Shown here: positions 1-8,757 of the stretch, piece by piece
How the letters are laid out: the number at the start of each line of letters is the position of its first letter
How positions within the stretch are numbered: the first letter of the stretch is position 1
From: Aliarcobacter cibarius
Lineage (GTDB): Bacteria; Campylobacterota; Campylobacteria; Campylobacterales; Arcobacteraceae
Direction: 5' to 3'
Assembly (NCBI RefSeq): GCF_013372265.1
Contig: NZ_CP054051.1
Coordinates: forward strand, 1,500,587-1,564,586
DNA length: 64,000 bases
Position numbers and translations under genes: made by a program
The notes under the pieces: generated by a model
What the model was told of the DNA's origin: nothing
Databases searched by the model: none
What the model saw: only the letters and a program-made list of their open reading frames with translations

Positions 1-1206
1 ATACCTCATACTGTATTAAATGCAAAACAACATGAAAAAGAAGGAAAAATCATTGCTGATGCAGGACAAAAAGGTGCTGTAACAATTGCTACAAATATGG
101 CAGGAAGAGGTGTTGATATTAAATTAACTCAAGAAATCTTAGCTCTTGGTGGTTTAGCAATTATTGGTACAGAAAGACATGAAAGTAGAAGAATTGATAA
201 TCAGCTTAGAGGAAGAAGTGGAAGACAAGGAGATGTTGGAGAATCACAATTTTATCTATCTTTAGAAGATAATCTTTTAAGAATTTTTGGAAGTGATAAA
301 ATAAAAAGAATCATGGAAAGACTTGGTATTAAAGATGGTGAATACATAGAGTCGAAAATGGTTACAAGAGCTGTTGAAAATGCTCAAAAGAAAGTTGAAT
401 CAATGCACTTTGAAAGTAGAAAACATCTTTTAGAATATGATGATGTAGCAAATGAACAAAGAAAAGTTATTTATGCTTTTAGAAATGATTTATTAAAAGA
501 AGATTATAACATTGGTTCAAAAATAGATGAAAATAGAGTTGATTATGTACAAAATCTTCTATCTCATGCAAATATTTTCCAAGGAATGAGTGAAGAAGAA
601 TTTAATTATAAAGAAATTGTTGCAAAATTCAAAGAAGAACTTCACTTTATAATTGAAGAAAAAGATATAAAAAGTGAAGACTATGACTCTTTAGAAAATA
701 GATTAATTACTATTTTAAAAGATGTTTATGAACAAAAAATGAGTGTAGTTGATACAAAACAAAGAAGTGAAATAGAAAGAATATTATATCTTCAAATTTT
801 AGACAATGCTTGGAGAGAACACTTATATTCAATGGATACTTTAAAAACTGGTATTGGACTTAGAGGTTACAACCAAAAAGATCCTCTTGTTGAGTATAAA
901 AAAGAGTCTTACAATATGTTTGTTGAATTAGTTTCTAACATTAAATTAGAAATTATTAAAATACTTTTTGCTGTACAGCTTCAAAGTAAGGAAGATAAAG
1001 AAAAAGAGCAAGAAGCTTTAAATAGAATGAAAGCTTCTATGGAAAAAGCAACAGAACATCAAACAACAAATAAAGCAAGAGAAGCTGTTTTAAACAGTGA
1101 TAAAAAAATTGCAAGAAATGATCCTTGCCCTTGTGGAAGTGGTTTAAAATATAAACAATGTTGTGGAAAAAGTGGTCCAAAAATAGGACTTGCAGCAGGA
1201 AATTAA
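1..1206 (+). CDS. secA: Protein translocase ATPase SecA, C-terminal part (cut by window edge)
   Basis: The frame is open from the first base, so this is the C-terminal 401 residues of SecA, the cytosolic ATPase that drives preproteins through SecYEG. Visible parts are the second nucleotide-binding domain ([10 protein letters not shown]; the [13 protein letters not shown] arginine-finger stretch), the helical scaffold/wing region, and a C-terminal zinc-binding SEC-C motif ([16 protein letters not shown]) near the end. The N-terminal half lies outside the window. The stop codon falls between the Shine-Dalgarno and the start of the following permease gene, so the two are probably co-transcribed; the same gene pair occurs in Campylobacter. 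Identity is very secure. Confidence 0.97.
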   Translation: MPHTVLNAKQHEKEGKIIADAGQKGAVTIATNMAGRGVDIKLTQEILALGGLAIIGTERHESRRIDNQLRGRSGRQGDVGESQFYLSLEDNLLRIFGSDKIKRIMERLGIKDGEYIESKMVTRAVENAQKKVESMHFESRKHLLEYDDVANEQRKVIYAFRNDLLKEDYNIGSKIDENRVDYVQNLLSHANIFQGMSEEEFNYKEIVAKFKEELHFIIEEKDIKSEDYDSLENRLITILKDVYEQKMSVVDTKQRSEIERILYLQILDNAWREHLYSMDTLKTGIGLRGYNQKDPLVEYKKESYNMFVELVSNIKLEIIKILFAVQLQSKEDKEKEQEALNRMKASMEKATEHQTTNKAREAVLNSDKKIARNDPCPCGSGLKYKQCCGKSGPKIGLAAGN

Positions 1207-1207
1207 T

Positions 1208-2413
1208 TTGAATAAAGCTTTAGTAAATTTTATCGTAAAAAAATATTTAAGATTTGATAAAAAAAATCCATTTATCTCTGTAAGTGCTATTCTAGCATTT
1301 ATTGGAGTTGCTATTGGTGTTATGGTTTTAATTTTATCAATGGCGATTATGAATGGTACAGCAAAAGAGTTTGAAAGAAAACTCTTTACTATGAATTATC
1401 CACTTACTATTTACCCAAAAATGGCAAATACTGTAAATGAAGAGTTATTAAATAAACTTACAAAAGAGTATCCAAATCTTAAATTTTCACCTTTTGTATC
1501 AACTCAAGCAATTGTTCAAAATGGTGATAATATGAGCGGTGGTATGATTTTTGGTGTTATTCCACAAAATGAAGCAGAAATCAATCCTATTTACAAAGAA
1601 GCTGTAAAAGATCAGCTAATAAATAAATATGATTTAATTACAGGAATTGGTATAAGTGATAAACTTTTACTAACTTATGATAGCAAAGTAACTTTATACT
1701 TTACAGAACTTAATCCTGCTGGTTTTTCACTTATGCCAAAGATGAAAAGATTTAATTACTTGAGTTCTTTTAGATCAGGTCTAAATGCCTATGATAAAGC
1801 TTACATGTATACATCTATTGAAGCTCTACAGACACTACTTCAAAAAGAACCAAATGTTTATGATGGAATACATATATTATCAGATGATGCTTTTGGAGAT
1901 ATTGAAAAACTAAAAATTACATTAAAAGATGAAGGTGTAGGAATTGTTGGTTGGTGGCAACAAAATGGAAATTTCTTTGCTGCTATGAAAATGGAAAAAA
2001 CTGCTCTATTTATAGTTTTAATGCTAATTATCCTTGTTGCTTCTTTAAATATTATTTCTTCTTTATTAATGACTGTAATGAGTAGAAGAAAAGAGATTGC
2101 CCTACTTTTATCAATGGGTGCTAGCTCAAAAGAGATAAAATCAATTTTCTTAAGAGTTGGAACGATTATAGGGTTTGGTGGTATTATTTTAGGAATAATT
2201 TTAGGATTTATTGGTTATTTCTTACTTGATACTTTTGATATAGTATCTTTACCTGCTGATGTTTATGGAAGTGCAAAATTACCTTTAGATTTGGCTCTTA
2301 CAGATTTTGTTTCTATAATTGTTGGAGCTGTTTTAATAGTTCTTGTATCATCTTATTATCCAGCAAGCCGTGCTACAAAAATTGATGTAATTGATGTATT
2401 AAGAAATGAGTAA
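1208..2413 (+). CDS. lolE: LolC/LolE-type lipoprotein-releasing ABC transporter permease
   Basis: Inner-membrane permease of the Lol system, which releases mature lipoproteins from the inner membrane for transfer to the outer membrane. The 401-residue product has the MacB/FtsX layout: one membrane helix near residues 20-45, a large periplasmic domain, then three C-terminal helices (about 260-285, 310-345 and 365-390) ending in the typical PASRATKIDVIDVLRNE. I chose the TTG at 1208 because AGGAA lies about 6 bases upstream; a TTG at 1190 would put six more residues inside secA. No LolD ATPase gene is adjacent. Campylobacterota usually carry a single LolC/E-like permease, so the E rather than C symbol is arbitrary. 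Confidence 0.85.
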   Translation: MNKALVNFIVKKYLRFDKKNPFISVSAILAFIGVAIGVMVLILSMAIMNGTAKEFERKLFTMNYPLTIYPKMANTVNEELLNKLTKEYPNLKFSPFVSTQAIVQNGDNMSGGMIFGVIPQNEAEINPIYKEAVKDQLINKYDLITGIGISDKLLLTYDSKVTLYFTELNPAGFSLMPKMKRFNYLSSFRSGLNAYDKAYMYTSIEALQTLLQKEPNVYDGIHILSDDAFGDIEKLKITLKDEGVGIVGWWQQNGNFFAAMKMEKTALFIVLMLIILVASLNIISSLLMTVMSRRKEIALLLSMGASSKEIKSIFLRVGTIIGFGGIILGIILGFIGYFLLDTFDIVSLPADVYGSAKLPLDLALTDFVSIIVGAVLIVLVSSYYPASRATKIDVIDVLRNE

Positions 2414-2430
2414 AATTTTACTTATTTCTT
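2401..2430. terminator. Bidirectional terminator-like palindrome between convergent genes
   Basis: Two 15-base arms (2401-2415 and 2416-2430) are complementary apart from one G-T wobble and run through both stop codons of the convergent permease and exonuclease genes. The arms end in A- and T-rich flanks, as expected for an intrinsic terminator usable from both sides. The stem is AT-rich and has no loop spacer, so strength is uncertain. Confidence 0.45.
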
Positions 2431-2944
2431 AAAGTTTTATATCCATTCTTTTTAAAATTTCATAAGTTTTCGTAACATCATAAGTTGCACTATGATATTT
2501 TGATGAATCAAACTCTATTCCAAAATAATTACAAGTTTCATCTAATTTTGGATTCTTTAAAACTCCATTTTTACCATAAGATTTTACAAGATGTTTATTT
2601 CCAGACATAGTACAAATATGATTTTTAAAGATTACTCTATTATTTATATGTCTTAATTCAAAACTTATATTATGAGCTATTAAAGTAGAACTACCTTTGC
2701 AAAACTCTTCAAAATCTAAATCTTCACTAAAATAAGAGCTATAAGTTTTATCCTTTCTATAATCAAGTATTAATTCAGGAGTTAATCTGTGAACTGAATA
2801 TGAATAAAAATTAAGAGGATATCTTGACAAGTAGTATCTGTGGAATTTATCTAAAACATTAAAATTTTTATCTATTTTAACTGCGGCAACTTCAAAAACA
2901 TCGCCAATATTATGTGTGTTTGTTTCAAAATCTAAAATAATCAT
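2429..2944 (-). CDS. DEDD-family 3'-5' exonuclease (DnaQ/RNase T-like)
   Basis: A 171-residue protein with the exonuclease fold of DNA polymerase III epsilon and RNase T. Motif ExoI is at the N-terminus (ILDFETN, catalytic D and E), ExoII lies in the middle (TLIAHNISFELRHI), and the C-terminal HSATYDVTKTYEIL carries the ExoIIIe-type H....D. It is a stand-alone domain with no polymerase or PHP part, so the substrate (short oligonucleotides, RNA or DNA ends) cannot be told from sequence. A hairpin upstream separates it from the glycine-zipper gene, so it may have its own promoter. Confidence 0.8.
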   Translation of the reverse strand: MIILDFETNTHNIGDVFEVAAVKIDKNFNVLDKFHRYYLSRYPLNFYSYSVHRLTPELILDYRKDKTYSSYFSEDLDFEEFCKGSSTLIAHNISFELRHINNRVIFKNHICTMSGNKHLVKSYGKNGVLKNPKLDETCNYFGIEFDSSKYHSATYDVTKTYEILKRMDIKL

Positions 2945-2964
2945 TGATTATTCTACAATAATTT

Positions 2965-2988
2965 AACTCAAAGCAAAGGCTTTGAGTT
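2965..2988 (-). terminator. Hairpin after glycine-zipper gene
   Basis: A perfect 10-bp inverted repeat (AACTCAAAGC at 2965-2974 and GCTTTGAGTT at 2979-2988, 4-base loop) overlaps the stop codon of the minus-strand glycine-zipper gene and is followed on that strand by AAATTATT. The stem is good but there is no clean U-run, so termination is likely but not certain. Confidence 0.55.
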
Positions 2989-3484
2989 ATCTTGAATAAG
3001 AAAAACCTCCATAAAAGTTTGTTCTTCCTCCATCATAATAATTCGGTCCATTATGATGTTTATTATGTCCATGTTTTTTATGGTGGTGTTTTGGAACATA
3101 ATGGTGAGGTCTAGGATGTCCACCAATATAATTTATTGAAACTTGTGGACTGGGTCTATAATATGGATCATTATAGTAATAATTATTTACATAAGTTGTA
3201 GATTTTTCATATCCACCATCATAATATCCATTGTTGTATTGGTTATTTGGATTACCATAATAGTTATTTGAAACATAACTTTCATTTGGCCTTGTACTAT
3301 TCGCAATAACAGCACCTAAAATTCCGCCAGCAACTTTAGCAGCATCTTTACCACTGCCATGTCCAATCTGATTTCCGATAGCAACACCCAAAGTTGCACC
3401 AACAACTGTATCTAAACCAATAGAATTGTTATTCGCAAAAAGTAGAGAACTTGAAATTAAAAATATTGATACAACTTTTTTCAT
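2987..3484 (-). CDS. Glycine-zipper 2TM protein with His/Asn/Tyr-rich tail
   Basis: A 165-residue exported protein. Residues 1-17 form a signal peptide ending LLFA. A glycine-zipper 2TM block follows (about 23-62: GLDTVVGATLGVAIGNQIG, then GKDAAKVAGGILGAVIAN), the repeat found in envelope proteins such as SlyB/Rcp-like lipoproteins. The C-terminal 100 residues are low complexity: N/Y/G-rich, then a histidine cluster (PRPHHYVPKHHHKKHGHNKHH). I chose the ATG at 3484 because AAGGAAT sits just before it; the longer TTG start would translate the Shine-Dalgarno. No lipobox cysteine is present. The His cluster suggests metal binding, but this is inference and the function is unknown. Confidence 0.75.
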   Translation of the reverse strand: MKKVVSIFLISSSLLFANNNSIGLDTVVGATLGVAIGNQIGHGSGKDAAKVAGGILGAVIANSTRPNESYVSNNYYGNPNNQYNNGYYDGGYEKSTTYVNNYYYNDPYYRPSPQVSINYIGGHPRPHHYVPKHHHKKHGHNKHHNGPNYYDGGRTNFYGGFSYSR

Positions 3485-3548
3485 AAGATATTCCTTCAAA
3501 TTATAATTGTGAAAGAGTATCTATGATTTGTGGATATATTGTGAAAAA

Positions 3549-3887
3549 CTACTTCAATTTTCCAAAAAGATTATATTCATTCCAATAGATATCTAAAGCT
3601 TCTCTTAACGCTTCATTACTAAGCTTCGTTTTCTTTTTTAAACCAAATCTTTTTATTAAAGATTCTGACATTAAACTTTTTTCTAATGTTGGATTTTTTA
3701 AAAATAAAAACATAGCTTCTTTTACATCTTTTTCACTACTATACTCCAACAAATATCTATAAAAATATTTATCAATACTAACAGGAATTCTATTATGACA
3801 AGCTACACAATTTTTTTCATAAATATTTTTTTGATTTGAAAAAGCAAAACTAAATGTTAAACATAAAAAAATTACTAATCTTGCCAT
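3549..3887 (-). CDS. Small periplasmic mono-heme c-type cytochrome
   Basis: A 112-residue protein with an N-terminal signal peptide (ending SFAFS) and one heme-c site, CVACH, near residue 31, followed by a short helical domain with no second CxxCH. It is the last gene of a tight unit with a DUF1104 protein, a response regulator and a histidine kinase, overlapping the kinase gene by 13 bases. It should be an electron carrier or a redox-sensing accessory to the two-component system; which one is not visible. I see no clear distal methionine ligand motif. Confidence 0.72.
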   Translation of the reverse strand: MARLVIFLCLTFSFAFSNQKNIYEKNCVACHNRIPVSIDKYFYRYLLEYSSEKDVKEAMFLFLKNPTLEKSLMSESLIKRFGLKKKTKLSNEALREALDIYWNEYNLFGKLK

Positions 3888-5068
3888 CTTATTTTTATCC
3901 TTGTCCCAACATTAACTTTTGATATAACATCGATTTTAAAACTATACTCTTTTGCTATCATAGATACAATATTCAAACCAATACCAAATCCACCTACACT
4001 CTTATCAAATCTTTTATATCTTGTAAACAAACTTTTTAAATTTTCTTTACTTAAACCTTTTCCACTATCTTCAATTACTAATAAATTAGGCTTCAAAGTC
4101 ACTTTTATGAAACCTTGAAATTTATTATATTTTATAGCATTTGATAAAATATTATCTATTAACTTAGATAATTTTTTTAGGTCACAAAATATAAAAATAT
4201 CGTCTTTTATATCTAATTGAAATTCTATTTTTTTGCTACTTGCTATTGATTTAAAAAAATCTATTCTTTGTTTTAAAATTTCTGACAAATTTAATTTCTC
4301 ATTGTTTGAAATTATTTGATTATTTAAAGATATAAATGTTAAATCTTCATAAATATTTGAAATTGTTTTTGCACCTATTTCTATACGATTTATTTTTTTT
4401 GCTAACTTTTCATCTATACTATTTTTATCTATCATCTGTATATTTGATAAAATAGCAGCAATTGGTGTATTTAATTCATGTGTTGTATCTTTTATAAATC
4501 TATCTAGCATTTGTATAGATTCTCTCATTGGACGTAAAAACAGTTTTGCTATAAAATATCCAATAAAAAGAAGTATTGAGAATGCTATTATAAACCAAAA
4601 AACCATTTTATATTTAATTTTTAAAAACCAAACATTATCATCTTTAATTTCAACAATTACATACTTTGAACCTAAATAATATGACTCTGGTTCTTTTATT
4701 AAATGAATATAGCCATCTTTAAGATATATAACCTCATCAAGTTTTACATTATTCATAGCTAAAGTTGTAAAAATCATTTTTTTTGAACTATCATAAATAG
4801 CTGAATTATATTTTTCATCTCTTGGATAAATATTTGATTTATCAATATTTATATGCAACTCTTTGAGGCTTGCTATCTGATCATTTGAGTAGTTTTGAAG
4901 AGTTTGCCTTTTATCTTGAAGCATCAAATCTTTTTTAAATTGATAATATAAAAAGGTAATAACTCCCAAAATAACTAAAACTAAAACTGAGTAAATTAAA
5001 CTAAACCCAATTATAGTTCTAGTTTCACTCTTGGATAAATCTATACCCGAGTTTTTTAAGGCTAACAA
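3875..5068 (-). CDS. Membrane sensor histidine kinase
   Basis: A 397-residue class I histidine kinase. It has two membrane helices (about 22-45 and 158-178) around a periplasmic sensing segment of some 110 residues, an H-box (DTTHELNTP) near residue 195, an N-box (DNILSNAIKYNK), and G1/G2 motifs (EDSGKGL; GGFGIGLNIV). It pairs with the OmpR-type regulator immediately upstream, overlapping it by 44 bases. The TTG at 5068 is preceded by AGGAAA at about 9 bases and no better start retains the first membrane helix. The layout resembles the second kinase at 49240-50382 and small Campylobacterota kinases of the DccS type. The signal is unknown; neighbours suggest an envelope or redox cue. Confidence 0.88.
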   Translation of the reverse strand: MLALKNSGIDLSKSETRTIIGFSLIYSVLVLVILGVITFLYYQFKKDLMLQDKRQTLQNYSNDQIASLKELHINIDKSNIYPRDEKYNSAIYDSSKKMIFTTLAMNNVKLDEVIYLKDGYIHLIKEPESYYLGSKYVIVEIKDDNVWFLKIKYKMVFWFIIAFSILLFIGYFIAKLFLRPMRESIQMLDRFIKDTTHELNTPIAAILSNIQMIDKNSIDEKLAKKINRIEIGAKTISNIYEDLTFISLNNQIISNNEKLNLSEILKQRIDFFKSIASSKKIEFQLDIKDDIFIFCDLKKLSKLIDNILSNAIKYNKFQGFIKVTLKPNLLVIEDSGKGLSKENLKSLFTRYKRFDKSVGGFGIGLNIVSMIAKEYSFKIDVISKVNVGTRIKIRWQD

Positions 5069-5693
5069 TTGTATCTTTTCCTAAAATTTTTCTAAGATTT
5101 TTTATATAAGTTCGTAAAGAGTTATCACTATACTCTTCGTCATAATCCCATACAAAATCGTAAATTCTATCATGTGTTAAAAGTTCATTTGGATGTTGTA
5201 AAAATAGTTTTAATAGTTTTAACTCTTTTAAATTTAATTTAACTTCTTCATTATCACATTTTAATTCATTTGAAATTGGATTAAATGTAACATTAGTTCC
5301 AATTTTAATTAGTTCATTTTTCTTTGAAAACTCTTTTTTTATTAAAGTTTGAACTCTTAATTGTAACTCTTTTAACTCAAATGGCTTTCTAATATAATCA
5401 TCACAACCACTAGTAAAGCCCTCTTCTAAAGAATCCATTGAGTTTAGAGATGTTATAAAAATTGCAGGTGTTGTTTTTCCATTTGCTCTTGCTTCTTTTA
5501 AAACTTCAAATCCATTTTTATTTGGTACATTTACATCTAAAAGAAAAAGATCAAAAGTTTCTTCATATATCTTACTTATAGCATCTTCACCATCGTAAAC
5601 ACAAATTACTTCAAAGCCCTCTTCTTCAAAATATTCAGCAACTGTTTCACTTAAGTTATAATCATCTTCTAATAATAAAATCTTACTCTTCAT
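5025..5693 (-). CDS. OmpR/PhoB-family response regulator
   Basis: A 222-residue DNA-binding response regulator. The receiver domain (1-120) has the acidic pair D10/D11, phospho-acceptor D53 (LLDVNVPN) and conserved K103 (RKPF). The winged-helix effector (about 125-220) contains the LTHDRIYDFVWD and SLRTYIKNLRKIL stretches typical of OmpR DNA-recognition helices. It is the cognate partner of the overlapping histidine kinase and starts 11 bases inside the end of the DUF1104 gene, so all are on one transcript. Its targets probably include its own operon. Confidence 0.92.
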   Translation of the reverse strand: MKSKILLLEDDYNLSETVAEYFEEEGFEVICVYDGEDAISKIYEETFDLFLLDVNVPNKNGFEVLKEARANGKTTPAIFITSLNSMDSLEEGFTSGCDDYIRKPFELKELQLRVQTLIKKEFSKKNELIKIGTNVTFNPISNELKCDNEEVKLNLKELKLLKLFLQHPNELLTHDRIYDFVWDYDEEYSDNSLRTYIKNLRKILGKDTIVSLKKLGYRFIQE

Positions 5694-5925
5694 CTTCTAT
5701 TACCTTTATTTCTGGTGTTTCGTTTAATCTTTTTTCATATTGTTCTCTTTCAAAAGAGCTCATTTTTGGAATTCTAAATTCTAACTCTTTTTGAAATGAT
5801 ACTTTATCTTTTTCATCAACAAAACCAATAATCTCAATTAACTCTTGTGTACTCATTTGACTATAATTCTCTTTCGCAAAAACAGACACAACTAGCAAAA
5901 AAAACACTAAAAAACCTCTTCGCAT
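5683..5925 (-). CDS. DUF1104-like small periplasmic protein
   Basis: About 80 residues: a signal peptide (RRGFLVFFLLVVSVFA) and a short helical domain reading MSTQELIEIIGFVDEKDKVSFQKEL and ending FEREQYEKRLNE, which I recognise as the DUF1104 pattern of small exported Campylobacter/Helicobacter proteins. It is the first gene of the unit with the two-component system and cytochrome. It could be a periplasmic accessory of the kinase, as small helical proteins such as CpxP are elsewhere, but that is inference. The ATG at 5925 is preferred over a TTG three codons earlier; neither has a good Shine-Dalgarno. Confidence 0.65.
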   Translation of the reverse strand: MRRGFLVFFLLVVSVFAKENYSQMSTQELIEIIGFVDEKDKVSFQKELEFRIPKMSSFEREQYEKRLNETPEIKVIEDEE

Positions 5926-5965
5926 ACAACCCAACTTTTTTTATTTTTATACTACATAAGAACTG

Positions 5966-5971
5966 TATAAT
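5966..5971 (+). promoter_or_regulatory. Sigma-70 -10 box for the ABC exporter gene
   Basis: A perfect TATAAT preceded by TG lies 38 bases before the ATG at 6010, giving an expected transcript start near 5978. Campylobacterota promoters usually show only a strong -10 element and AT-rich upstream DNA, which fits. No -35 box is evident. Confidence 0.5.
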
Positions 5972-6009
5972 AATCGTATATTGTAGCTAAAAATGGATAT
6001 AATAAATCC

Positions 6010-7779
6010 ATGAATGAAAAAATATCTTTAAAATATATATATAAACTTCTTTTAAATAATAAAAAGAGTCTTATTTGGGGTCAAATCTTTACAGTTATAG
6101 GGATTTTAATAAGTGTTCCAATTCCTTTATTGCTACCTTTGCTGGTTGATGAAGTTCTACTTGATAAACCAAGTTTTTTTGTAAATAATATAAATGAGTT
6201 TTTTGGTAGTGGTAGTGCACTATACTATGTTGCAATTGTAACAGTAGTTGTCATTGTTCTAAGAGCTCTACATTTTATTTTTGGGGTAATTAATACAAAA
6301 ATATTTACAAGAATATCTAAAATAGTAATCTTTGATATTAGAGTAAAACTACTAAATCATCTAAAAAAAGTAAATATGAACGAATATGAAAGTCTTGGAA
6401 GTGGTAAAATTGCAGCAAACTTAATAACAGATGTAAATACCCTAGATAGTTTTATTGTAAATGTTTCAAGTAAATTAATTACATCTTCTCTTACTTTAAT
6501 AGCAGTTGCATTTGTAATTATAAAAATAGATTTGCTTCTTGGAATCATGATACTGTTTACACAACCAACAATTGCGATAATTTCAAGAAGAATTGCAAAA
6601 AAAACTGGTGAACTAAAAAAAGAAGAGAATACAACTATTGAAGCTTTTCAAAATAATATTAATGAAACTTTGGATCTATTTTCTCAAATAAAAGCAAGTA
6701 ACAAAGAAAATAGTTTTTTTGATACATCTATACAAAAAGCTGAAGATATAAAAAAAGCTTCAAATGAGTTTAACTATAAAAGTGTGGCCTATGAAAAATT
6801 CTCCTATACAATTTTTCTATTTGCTTTTGAAATATTTAGAGCAACAGGACTTCTATTAGTAGCTTATAGCGATTTATCTATTGGTTTAATGTTTGCTATG
6901 TTTGGATATATCTGGTTTATTATGACTCCTGTTCAAGAGATATTATCTATTCAATACTCACTTGCAAGTGCAAAAGCAGCAATGGGAAGAATAAACAAAG
7001 TACTAGAGTTAGAGACTGAAAATGATGGAGATATAGAATTAAAAGACAGAAAAGTTGATATTAGTTTAAGAAATTTGAGTTTTTCTTATACAAAAGATAA
7101 AAACACCCTAAAAAATATTAGCTTTGATATAAAAAGTGGAGAAAAAGTTGCAATAATTGGAGCAAGTGGTAGTGGAAAAACAACAATTTCACAACTAATT
7201 GCTGGTTTTTATGCCAAAAATGATGGCGATATTTTGTATAACAACATAAGCATAGATAAAATCTCAAAAAAAAGTTTAAGAGAACATATATTTTTAGTTC
7301 TTCAAATGCCTATACTATTCAATAACACACTACGATTTAATCTTACAATGGGTGAAGATATATCTGATGATAAAATATTAGAGGCTTTAAAAATAGCTGA
7401 ACTTAAAGAAATGTTTGAGAATTTAGAAAATGGTTTAGATACTATTGTTGGGAAAATGGGTATAAGATTAAGTGGTGGTCAAAGACAAAGATTATCAATA
7501 GCAAGAATGGTTTTAGCAAATCCTAGTGTTGTTATATTTGATGAATCAACATCTGCTTTAGATGTACACACAGAAACAAAGCTATTTAGAAATTTAGAGT
7601 CATTTTTAAAAGATAAAACAGTTATTACAATAGCTCATAGATTAAGTACGGTTAAAAATGCTTCAAAAATATTTGTTCTTGAAGATGGTGAGTTAGTTCA
7701 AAGTGGAACACACAATGAATTAGAAGAAAAAGATGGGCACTATTTAGAGTTTGTGAAGCATCAACTTACCAATAATTAA
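6010..7779 (+). CDS. ABC-type exporter, fused permease and ATPase (MsbA/LmrA type)
   Basis: A 589-residue half-transporter expected to work as a homodimer. The N-terminal membrane domain has about six helices within residues 20-310. The nucleotide-binding domain (about 345-585) has Walker A GASGSGKTT, signature LSGGQRQR, Walker B VVIFDEST and the switch histidine in ITIAHRLST. The family exports lipids, peptides or drugs. No neighbouring gene identifies the substrate: the divergent unit is a two-component system and the next gene is a separate binding-protein unit. MsbA-like lipid A flippase is possible but not provable here. Confidence 0.88.
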   Translation: MNEKISLKYIYKLLLNNKKSLIWGQIFTVIGILISVPIPLLLPLLVDEVLLDKPSFFVNNINEFFGSGSALYYVAIVTVVVIVLRALHFIFGVINTKIFTRISKIVIFDIRVKLLNHLKKVNMNEYESLGSGKIAANLITDVNTLDSFIVNVSSKLITSSLTLIAVAFVIIKIDLLLGIMILFTQPTIAIISRRIAKKTGELKKEENTTIEAFQNNINETLDLFSQIKASNKENSFFDTSIQKAEDIKKASNEFNYKSVAYEKFSYTIFLFAFEIFRATGLLLVAYSDLSIGLMFAMFGYIWFIMTPVQEILSIQYSLASAKAAMGRINKVLELETENDGDIELKDRKVDISLRNLSFSYTKDKNTLKNISFDIKSGEKVAIIGASGSGKTTISQLIAGFYAKNDGDILYNNISIDKISKKSLREHIFLVLQMPILFNNTLRFNLTMGEDISDDKILEALKIAELKEMFENLENGLDTIVGKMGIRLSGGQRQRLSIARMVLANPSVVIFDESTSALDVHTETKLFRNLESFLKDKTVITIAHRLSTVKNASKIFVLEDGELVQSGTHNELEEKDGHYLEFVKHQLTNN

Positions 7780-7881
7780 ACACTATTTGAAACTAAATTC
7801 TGTAAAAAATAGATTTTTATTTATCTTTTAAGACTTTTTAAATAGAATCAATACATATTAACCAAAACTAGGGGAAAGTTT

Positions 7882-8757
7882 ATGATTAAGGTTATTTTTT
7901 TAAGTCTTTTGGCTATTTTATTTTTATCTTCTTGCTCAAATAATAAAAAAGAAGAATTAGTAATAGTAACTTCAAATTGGATTGGCTATACACCTTTAAT
8001 TTATGCAAAAGAGAAAGGTTATTTAGACAAACTAAATATTGAACTTTTAAACGTTGTTTCTCTTAGTGAGAATTTGCATACTTTCAACTCAGGAAATGCT
8101 GATATTTTCATGGGAACTCAATATGAGTATAAAGTAGCTTCACAAAAAAATCCTGAAGTAATCCCCATTATGCTTTTAAATAAATCAGATGGAGGAGATG
8201 TAATAATGTCAAATTTAGAACTCTCTTCTTTAAAGAATGAAGAAAAGACAATAGATATATTTTTAGAATTAGATTCAATAAATTCTATTGTTTTTGAAGA
8301 TTTTATAATAAAACATAATTTAAAAGATAAAAAGTTTAACTATATAAATAAAGATCAATCTTATATATCTGCATTAAGAGAATTTCAAAATCCTTCTATA
8401 GTAATCACTTATAATCCTTACAATATTTTTTTAGAAAAAGTCGGATTAAAAACAATTGAAACAACAAAAGACAGTATAGATATTTTAATAATTGATGGAA
8501 TGTTTACAAAAAATGATATTTTAGCTAAACATAAACAAGAATTACTCGAATTAAAAAATATAATAGATTTGGCAATAATTGAACTTGAAAAAGATCCTAA
8601 AAAATATTATGAAACAATAAAAGACTATCTATATGATACAAGTTATGATGAATTTTTAGGAAGCCTTTCTAATATTAAATGGCTAAACAAGAATCCAAGT
8701 AAAGAAATATTAAAAAATCTAAAAGATCATAATTTTTCTACTAAAGAGATTCTATGA
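7882..8757 (+). CDS. NMT1/THI5-like periplasmic substrate-binding lipoprotein
   Basis: A 291-residue lipoprotein with a lipobox LSSC (Cys 18) and a type 2 periplasmic-binding fold of the NMT1/SsuA/TauA kind: VIVTSNWIGYTPLIYAKEKGYLD, then FNSGNADIFMGTQYEY. Relatives bind thiamine precursors, nitrate, sulfonates or similar small molecules. The Shine-Dalgarno AGGGGA is very strong. No permease or ATPase genes are near; instead the stop overlaps the start of a membrane GGDEF-EAL protein by 4 bases. That suggests it is a ligand-sensing partner for c-di-GMP signalling rather than a transport component. Ligand unknown. Confidence 0.82.
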   Translation: MIKVIFLSLLAILFLSSCSNNKKEELVIVTSNWIGYTPLIYAKEKGYLDKLNIELLNVVSLSENLHTFNSGNADIFMGTQYEYKVASQKNPEVIPIMLLNKSDGGDVIMSNLELSSLKNEEKTIDIFLELDSINSIVFEDFIIKHNLKDKKFNYINKDQSYISALREFQNPSIVITYNPYNIFLEKVGLKTIETTKDSIDILIIDGMFTKNDILAKHKQELLELKNIIDLAIIELEKDPKKYYETIKDYLYDTSYDEFLGSLSNIKWLNKNPSKEILKNLKDHNFSTKEIL

